DNA of 64,000 nt from Hamadaea flava (lineage in GTDB: Bacteria > Actinomycetota > Actinomycetes > Mycobacteriales > Micromonosporaceae), in the NCBI RefSeq assembly GCF_024172085.1, contig NZ_JAMZDZ010000001.1, forward strand, positions 8,370,001 through 8,434,000. The letters are read 5' to 3'. Within the stretch, counting starts at the first letter, position 1; every line of letters begins with the position of its first letter. A program made the translations under genes and the position numbers. The notes beneath the pieces were generated by a model. The model was given only the letters and a program-made list of their open reading frames with translations, was not told the DNA's origin and ran no database searches. Positions 59,803 to 64,000 of the stretch are shown here, piece after piece.

Positions 59803-62297
59803 CCGTCACCGCGCCGCAGATCATCGGGCTGACCAGCGCCGAAGCGGCGGCCCGGCGAGACCGCGACGGGCCGAACGAGGTCGCCCGGCCCCGGCCACGC
59901 CACCTGGTCGCCCGGATCCTCGACCAGCTGCGCGATCCGCTCGTGCTGTTGCTGCTGGCTGCGGTGGTCGTCACGATCGCCCTGGGCGACCTGCCCGACA
60001 CCGCGATCATCGCCCTGGTCGTCGTGCTCAACACGACCATCGGCGTGGTCCAGCAGGTCCGCGCGGACCACGCGATCGCGGCCCTGGACACCTTGTCCGC
60101 GCCGACCGCGCGGGTGGTCCGCGACGGTCACGACGTGGTCGTTCCCGCTGCCCAACTCGTACGCGAGGACTGGGTGCGGCTGGAGGCAGGCGATATCGTC
60201 CCGGCGGACCTGGTCGTCGCGTACGCGCATCGCTGCCAAGTCGACGAGGCGGTGCTGACCGGCGAGTCGATGCCGGTCGTCCGGGAGCCCGGCGACGAGC
60301 TGCTGTCCGGCACCGTCCTGGTCACCGGCCGGGCCGAGGGACCGGTACGGCGTACCGGGGCGGACAGTGCGCTGGGCCGGATCGCGTCGCTGGCTCGTGG
60401 GGCCAAGGCGGGCCCGACGCCGTTGCAGCGGCGGCTGGCTGGACTCGGGCGGCTGCTGGGTGCGGCGATCGTGGCGGTGAGCGTGATGGTGGCCGTCCTC
60501 GGTGTGCTCGCCGGCCGGCCCGTCGTCACGATGGCGCTCGTCGCGGTGAGCCTGGTCGTGGCGGCCGTGCCGGAGTCGCTGCCCGCCGTGGTGACCCTCG
60601 CGCTCGCGCTCGGCGCCCGGCGCATCGCCCGGCATCAGGCCATTCCGCGGAATCTGCATGCGGTGGAGACCTTGGGTTCGGTGACCGTGTTGGCCTCCGA
60701 CAAGACCGGCACCGTCACCGAAGGCCGGATGGCGGTCCGGCGGGCCATCGCCGAAGACATCGCGTACGAGGTGCACGGCGCGGGCTATGAGCCGATCGGC
60801 GTGGTGGTGCCCGACCCCGGGCCGCCGCTGCGGGAGCTGGCACGCGCCGGGCTCCTGTGCTCGGATGCGGCACTGCTGCCGCCGGACGACGACCATCCAC
60901 AGTGGTACGCGGTGGGCGATCCGGTGGAGGCGGCGCTCGTCGCGTTCGCGGCCCGCTGTGGTCTGGATCCGCACCAGCAGCGGGCGGCGTACCCACGGGT
61001 GGCGGAGCGCCCGTTCGACCAGGCCGCCCGGCGGATGACGACCGTGCACAAGCGCGGCGACAGTTACTACACCGTCTGCAAGGGCGCGCCGGAGACGGTG
61101 CTGACGGCGCCCGTGGTCACCGGAGACGTCGAGCGTCTCCGGCGGGCCGCCGCCGACTTGGCCGCACAGGGACTGCGGGTGGTCGCCGTCGCGGCCGGGC
61201 AATCCGAGGACCGCATCGACGCTGCCGATCCGCGTGGGCTGTGGCCGCTGGGCGTCATCGGCATCGGCGACCCGTTGCGGGCCGGGGCGAGCCACACCGC
61301 CGGCACGTTCGGCCAAGCCGGCGTACGCATGATGCTGATCACCGGCGATCATCCGAACACCGCCGCCGCCATCGCGCAGCAGCTGGGCCTGTGGCACGAA
61401 GGCGACGGCGTCGGCACCGGCGACCATCCCGAGCAGGCGAACGAGGTGCAGGTCTTCGCGCGTACGCGGCCGGAGCAGAAGATCGACATCATCACCGCGT
61501 TGCAGAGCCACGGCGAGGTCGTCGCGATGACCGGCGACGGGGTGAACGACGCGCCCGCGTTGCGCCGCGCGGACATCGGCGTGGCGATGGGCGGCGGGAC
61601 CGAGGTCGCCCGGCAGGCGGCGGACCTCGTCCTGGTCGACGACAACCTGGACACGGTGACGGCCGCGATCGGCGAGGGCCGGCGCGTGTACGACAACATC
61701 CGCCGGTTCCTGCGCTACGGCCTGGCCGGGGGAGTGGCCGAGCTGCTCGTCATGCTCGCCGGGCCGTTCCTGGGACTGGCCGTGCCGCTGCTGCCCGGCC
61801 AGATCCTGTGGATCAACCTGCTCACCCATGGGCTGCCCGGCGTCGCGCTCGGGGCGGAACCGGCCGAGCCGGACGTGCTGACCCGGCCGCCGCGGCCGCC
61901 GGGCGAGCAGGTTCTCGGTGAGGGCCTGGGCCGGACGATCTTGGCCGTCGGCACGCTCTTGGCGGTCGTGTCGGCCGGGCTCGCGGTGTTCGCCGCCAAC
62001 GCCGGGCTGCCCTGGCAGAGCATGCTGTTCGTGACCCTGGGGCTGGCGCAGCTCGGGGTCGCCCTCGCGGTCCGGGCCCGGCGCGACCGTGCTCACCGGT
62101 GGGCCAACCCGGGGCTGCTGCTGGCCGTCGGGATCTCCGCGCTCGCCCAGATCGGCGGGGTGCTGGCCGAGCCGCTGCGGGTGCTGCTGCGCACGGAACC
62201 GCTCACGGGTACGCAACTGCTGCTGTGCGCGGCCGTGGCAGCGCTGCCAGGGCTGCTGTTGTGGGCGGTGAACCGCCGACGAGGTCGCCGGGCCTGA
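59799..62297 (+). CDS. P-type cation-transporting ATPase (P2, CtpF/PMA1-like)
   Basis: This 832-residue ion pump has TGES in VLTGESMPV near residue 152, the phosphorylated Asp301 in SDKTGTVTEG and GDGVNDAPALRR near 579. Ten membrane helices are likely. The helix-4 motif reads VPESLPAV, like P2-type Ca/Na/K pumps with PEGL. It lacks N-terminal heavy-metal domains. CtpF of M. tuberculosis, in the DosR regulon, is of this class. The GTG at 59799 overlaps the small-protein stop and follows GGAGGA. The second ATPase starts 31 bases after its stop. Confidence 0.93.
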   Translation: MTVTAPQIIGLTSAEAAARRDRDGPNEVARPRPRHLVARILDQLRDPLVLLLLAAVVVTIALGDLPDTAIIALVVVLNTTIGVVQQVRADHAIAALDTLSAPTARVVRDGHDVVVPAAQLVREDWVRLEAGDIVPADLVVAYAHRCQVDEAVLTGESMPVVREPGDELLSGTVLVTGRAEGPVRRTGADSALGRIASLARGAKAGPTPLQRRLAGLGRLLGAAIVAVSVMVAVLGVLAGRPVVTMALVAVSLVVAAVPESLPAVVTLALALGARRIARHQAIPRNLHAVETLGSVTVLASDKTGTVTEGRMAVRRAIAEDIAYEVHGAGYEPIGVVVPDPGPPLRELARAGLLCSDAALLPPDDDHPQWYAVGDPVEAALVAFAARCGLDPHQQRAAYPRVAERPFDQAARRMTTVHKRGDSYYTVCKGAPETVLTAPVVTGDVERLRRAAADLAAQGLRVVAVAAGQSEDRIDAADPRGLWPLGVIGIGDPLRAGASHTAGTFGQAGVRMMLITGDHPNTAAAIAQQLGLWHEGDGVGTGDHPEQANEVQVFARTRPEQKIDIITALQSHGEVVAMTGDGVNDAPALRRADIGVAMGGGTEVARQAADLVLVDDNLDTVTAAIGEGRRVYDNIRRFLRYGLAGGVAELLVMLAGPFLGLAVPLLPGQILWINLLTHGLPGVALGAEPAEPDVLTRPPRPPGEQVLGEGLGRTILAVGTLLAVVSAGLAVFAANAGLPWQSMLFVTLGLAQLGVALAVRARRDRAHRWANPGLLLAVGISALAQIGGVLAEPLRVLLRTEPLTGTQLLLCAAVAALPGLLLWAVNRRRGRRA

Positions 62298-62328
62298 GGG
62301 CGAGCCGGTGACAGCAGGAGGCGATGGC

Positions 62329-64000
62329 GTGATCGCGACCGACTCGGACACGGCTTCGGGTGGGCGACCGCAGCCGTGGTCATTGGACGTTCAGCGTTCG
62401 GCCGCGATGTCGGCTGCGGACGTGCTGAGCGTGCTCGACAGCGGACGGGACGGGATCGGCGACGCCGAAGCCGACCGGCGGCGGGCGATCGTCGGGCCGA
62501 ACGCGGTGCGTACGCACCGGGTGTCGGGCTGGGCCGTGCTGGTCCGGCAACTGCGCTCCGCCCTGCTGGCGCTGCTGCTGGTCGCGGCCACGGTGTCGTT
62601 CCTCGTGGGCCAGCGGACCGACGCCGTGGTGATCGGCGTCATCATGGCGATCAGCGTCGGACTCGGCTTCCTCAACGAGTATCGAGCCGAACGGGCCGGC
62701 GCTGCCTTGCACGATCGCATCCGGCATCGCGCCGTCGTCGTCCGGTCCGGACAGGCGCGGGAGGCCGACGTGACCGAGCTGGTTCCCGGCGACGTCGTAC
62801 GCCTGGAGCTGGGCCAGATCGTCCCCGCCGACCTGCGGCTGCTGGAAACCACCGGCCTCACGTGCGACGAAGCGATGTTGACCGGCGAATCCGTGCCCGT
62901 CCACAAGAGCGCCGACGTCCCGGCGGCCGAGTCCGGGCTCGGCGAACTGTCGTCGTGCGTGCTGATGGGCACTGTCGTGCGGGCCGGGTCGGCGACCGGG
63001 GTCGTGGTGGCGACCGGACCCCGGACCGCGTTCGGGCGGATCGCGGTGGGACTCGGCCGACGGCATCCGCCCACCGAGTTCCAAGTCGGTCTGGCCCGAT
63101 TCTCGACGCTGCTCGCCCGGGTCGCCGCAGTGCTCACGACGATGATCTTCGTCATCAACCTGACGCTCCACCGGCCGATTCTCGACGCGATCTTGTTCAG
63201 CCTCGCCATCGCGGTCGGCATCACGCCGCAGCTGTTGCCGGCGATCGTCACGACCAGCCTGGCGACCGGGACCCGGCGACTGGCCCGGCGGCGGGTGCTG
63301 GTCAAGTGCCTGGTCTGTGTGGAGGACCTCGGCAACATCGAGGTCTTGTTCACCGACAAGACCGGCACATTGACCGCCGGCGCCCTCGCCCTGGAGGAGA
63401 GCCTGGCCGTGGACGGCCGCCCGGCACAGCTGCCGCTGCTGTACGGGCTGCTGGCGAACGAGGCGACGGTGTCGCCGGGTGCGCTGGCCGGGGGTAACGC
63501 GCTCGACCAGGCGCTGTGGCGGTCGCCGGACGCCGCGGCCCAGCCGGTCGCCGACTATCAGCGCTGGGATTCGGTGCCGTTCGATCACGAGCGTCGCCGG
63601 ACCAGCGTCCTCGTGGACGGGCCGGACGGCCGGACGCTCATCGTCAAGGGCGCGCCGGAGGAGATCCTGGCCCGCTGCCAGGGCGAGCTGGACCCGGCCC
63701 GGAAGGTGCTCGATCAGAAGCTGACCGCCGGTGGGCGGGTGATCGCGGTCGCGGCGCGGCCCGCCCCCGGGGCGTCGACGATCGGTCCGGACGACGAGCA
63801 CGACCTCACTCTCGTGGGCGTACTCGTGCTGTCAGACCCGCCCAAATCGGAGGCGGCCGAGGCTCTGGCCCGGCTCGCTCAGCTCGGCGTCGCGGTCAAG
63901 GTCGTCACCGGCGATCATCCGGCCGTCGCCGGCCACGTCTGCCGCCAGGTCGGCCTGCCGGTCGCCGGAGTGGTCGCCGGCAGGCAGCTCGCCGGGATCG
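62329..64000 (+). CDS. P-type ATPase, P3B/MgtA-like (right end cut)
   Basis: About 557 residues are visible before the window ends. TGES is in MLTGESVPVH near residue 184, the helix-4 motif VGITPQLLPAIV near 301 resembles the MgtA motif GLTPEMLPMIV, and the phosphorylated Asp343 is in FTDKTGTLTAG. A Mg2+ uptake role is possible by similarity. GTG at 62329 has GGAGG seven bases upstream; an earlier in-frame GTG at 62308 is an alternative. It is the third gene of the unit with DosR-like boxes. Confidence 0.9.
   Translation, partial: MIATDSDTASGGRPQPWSLDVQRSAAMSAADVLSVLDSGRDGIGDAEADRRRAIVGPNAVRTHRVSGWAVLVRQLRSALLALLLVAATVSFLVGQRTDAVVIGVIMAISVGLGFLNEYRAERAGAALHDRIRHRAVVVRSGQAREADVTELVPGDVVRLELGQIVPADLRLLETTGLTCDEAMLTGESVPVHKSADVPAAESGLGELSSCVLMGTVVRAGSATGVVVATGPRTAFGRIAVGLGRRHPPTEFQVGLARFSTLLARVAAVLTTMIFVINLTLHRPILDAILFSLAIAVGITPQLLPAIVTTSLATGTRRLARRRVLVKCLVCVEDLGNIEVLFTDKTGTLTAGALALEESLAVDGRPAQLPLLYGLLANEATVSPGALAGGNALDQALWRSPDAAAQPVADYQRWDSVPFDHERRRTSVLVDGPDGRTLIVKGAPEEILARCQGELDPARKVLDQKLTAGGRVIAVAARPAPGASTIGPDDEHDLTLVGVLVLSDPPKSEAAEALARLAQLGVAVKVVTGDHPAVAGHVCRQVGLPVAGVVAGRQLAGI

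Noticed and set aside
59399-60091. Minus-strand open frames opposite the small charged protein and ATPase
   Set aside because: They are Arg/Ser-rich products of high-GC antisense sequence, lack ribosome sites and overlap well-supported genes.

Overview
The window is high-GC DNA with the gene density, GTG starts, ATGA/GTGA start-stop overlaps and regulator set of a filamentous actinobacterium. A Micromonosporaceae-type genome (Actinoplanes, Micromonospora or a relative) is my best guess. That is inferred from style and gene content, because no rRNA or other taxonomic marker is present. I see no tRNA, rRNA, CRISPR array, insertion sequence, prophage or origin.

Layout. (1) 1-8.6 kb: a sugar ABC importer (binding-protein tail plus two permeases) runs into GH5, DUF2264 and secreted GH59 genes, forming a glycan-degradation operon closed by a strong hairpin. 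(2) 8.7-13.4 kb: an APH-like kinase, a NarL-type two-component system and a divergent MacB/FtsX-type ABC exporter. (3) 13.5-23.1 kb: a LacI-controlled locus. A leftward dpp/opp-type importer operon with a histidine phosphatase and an EEP-family phosphodiesterase is divergent from two proteins of unknown function and the LacI gene. Two palindromes sit at the facing promoters. (4) 23.1-30.3 kb: a secreted EEP protein, small housekeeping genes, a leader peptide/GNAT/IF-1 unit, and a PopR-like regulator facing a two-gene clpP operon whose second ClpP has lost the catalytic serine. (5) 30.4-36.8 kb: an IclR-controlled hydrolase locus (M19-like, amidohydrolase, mu-crystallin) and several small genes. 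(6) 36.8-43.1 kb: an ABC-2 exporter, a cupin, a second NarL-type two-component system and a secreted tripeptidyl-aminopeptidase-like hydrolase. (7) 42.9-47.8 kb: a cst-type sulfide/persulfide operon (MBL-rhodanese, rhodanese-DUF2892, TauE, MFS) divergent from a CsoR-family repressor that lacks the copper-ligand His. (8) 47.8-64 kb: a stress region with a STAS-HATPase-winged-helix fusion, two cupins (one outlying at 38.9 kb), an ECF41 sigma factor with its reductase, a WS/DGAT acyltransferase, a CBS protein, a TetR/AKR pair, an Acg-like nitroreductase, a DosS/DosT-like double-GAF histidine kinase and two P-type ATPases.

The most interesting reading is that region 8, with outliers at 35.1 and 38.8 kb, is a DosR/DevR (OsdR)-type dormancy or hypoxia regulon. 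About a dozen copies of a GGGACTTTGGTCCC-like element lie in the promoter regions of the cupins, DGAT, CBS, Acg, the kinase and the ATPases. The products mirror members of the mycobacterial DosR regulon (Tgs1, Hrp1, Acg, CtpF, DosS/DosT), and the kinase keeps the histidine that binds heme in DosS. The cognate response regulator is not in the window.
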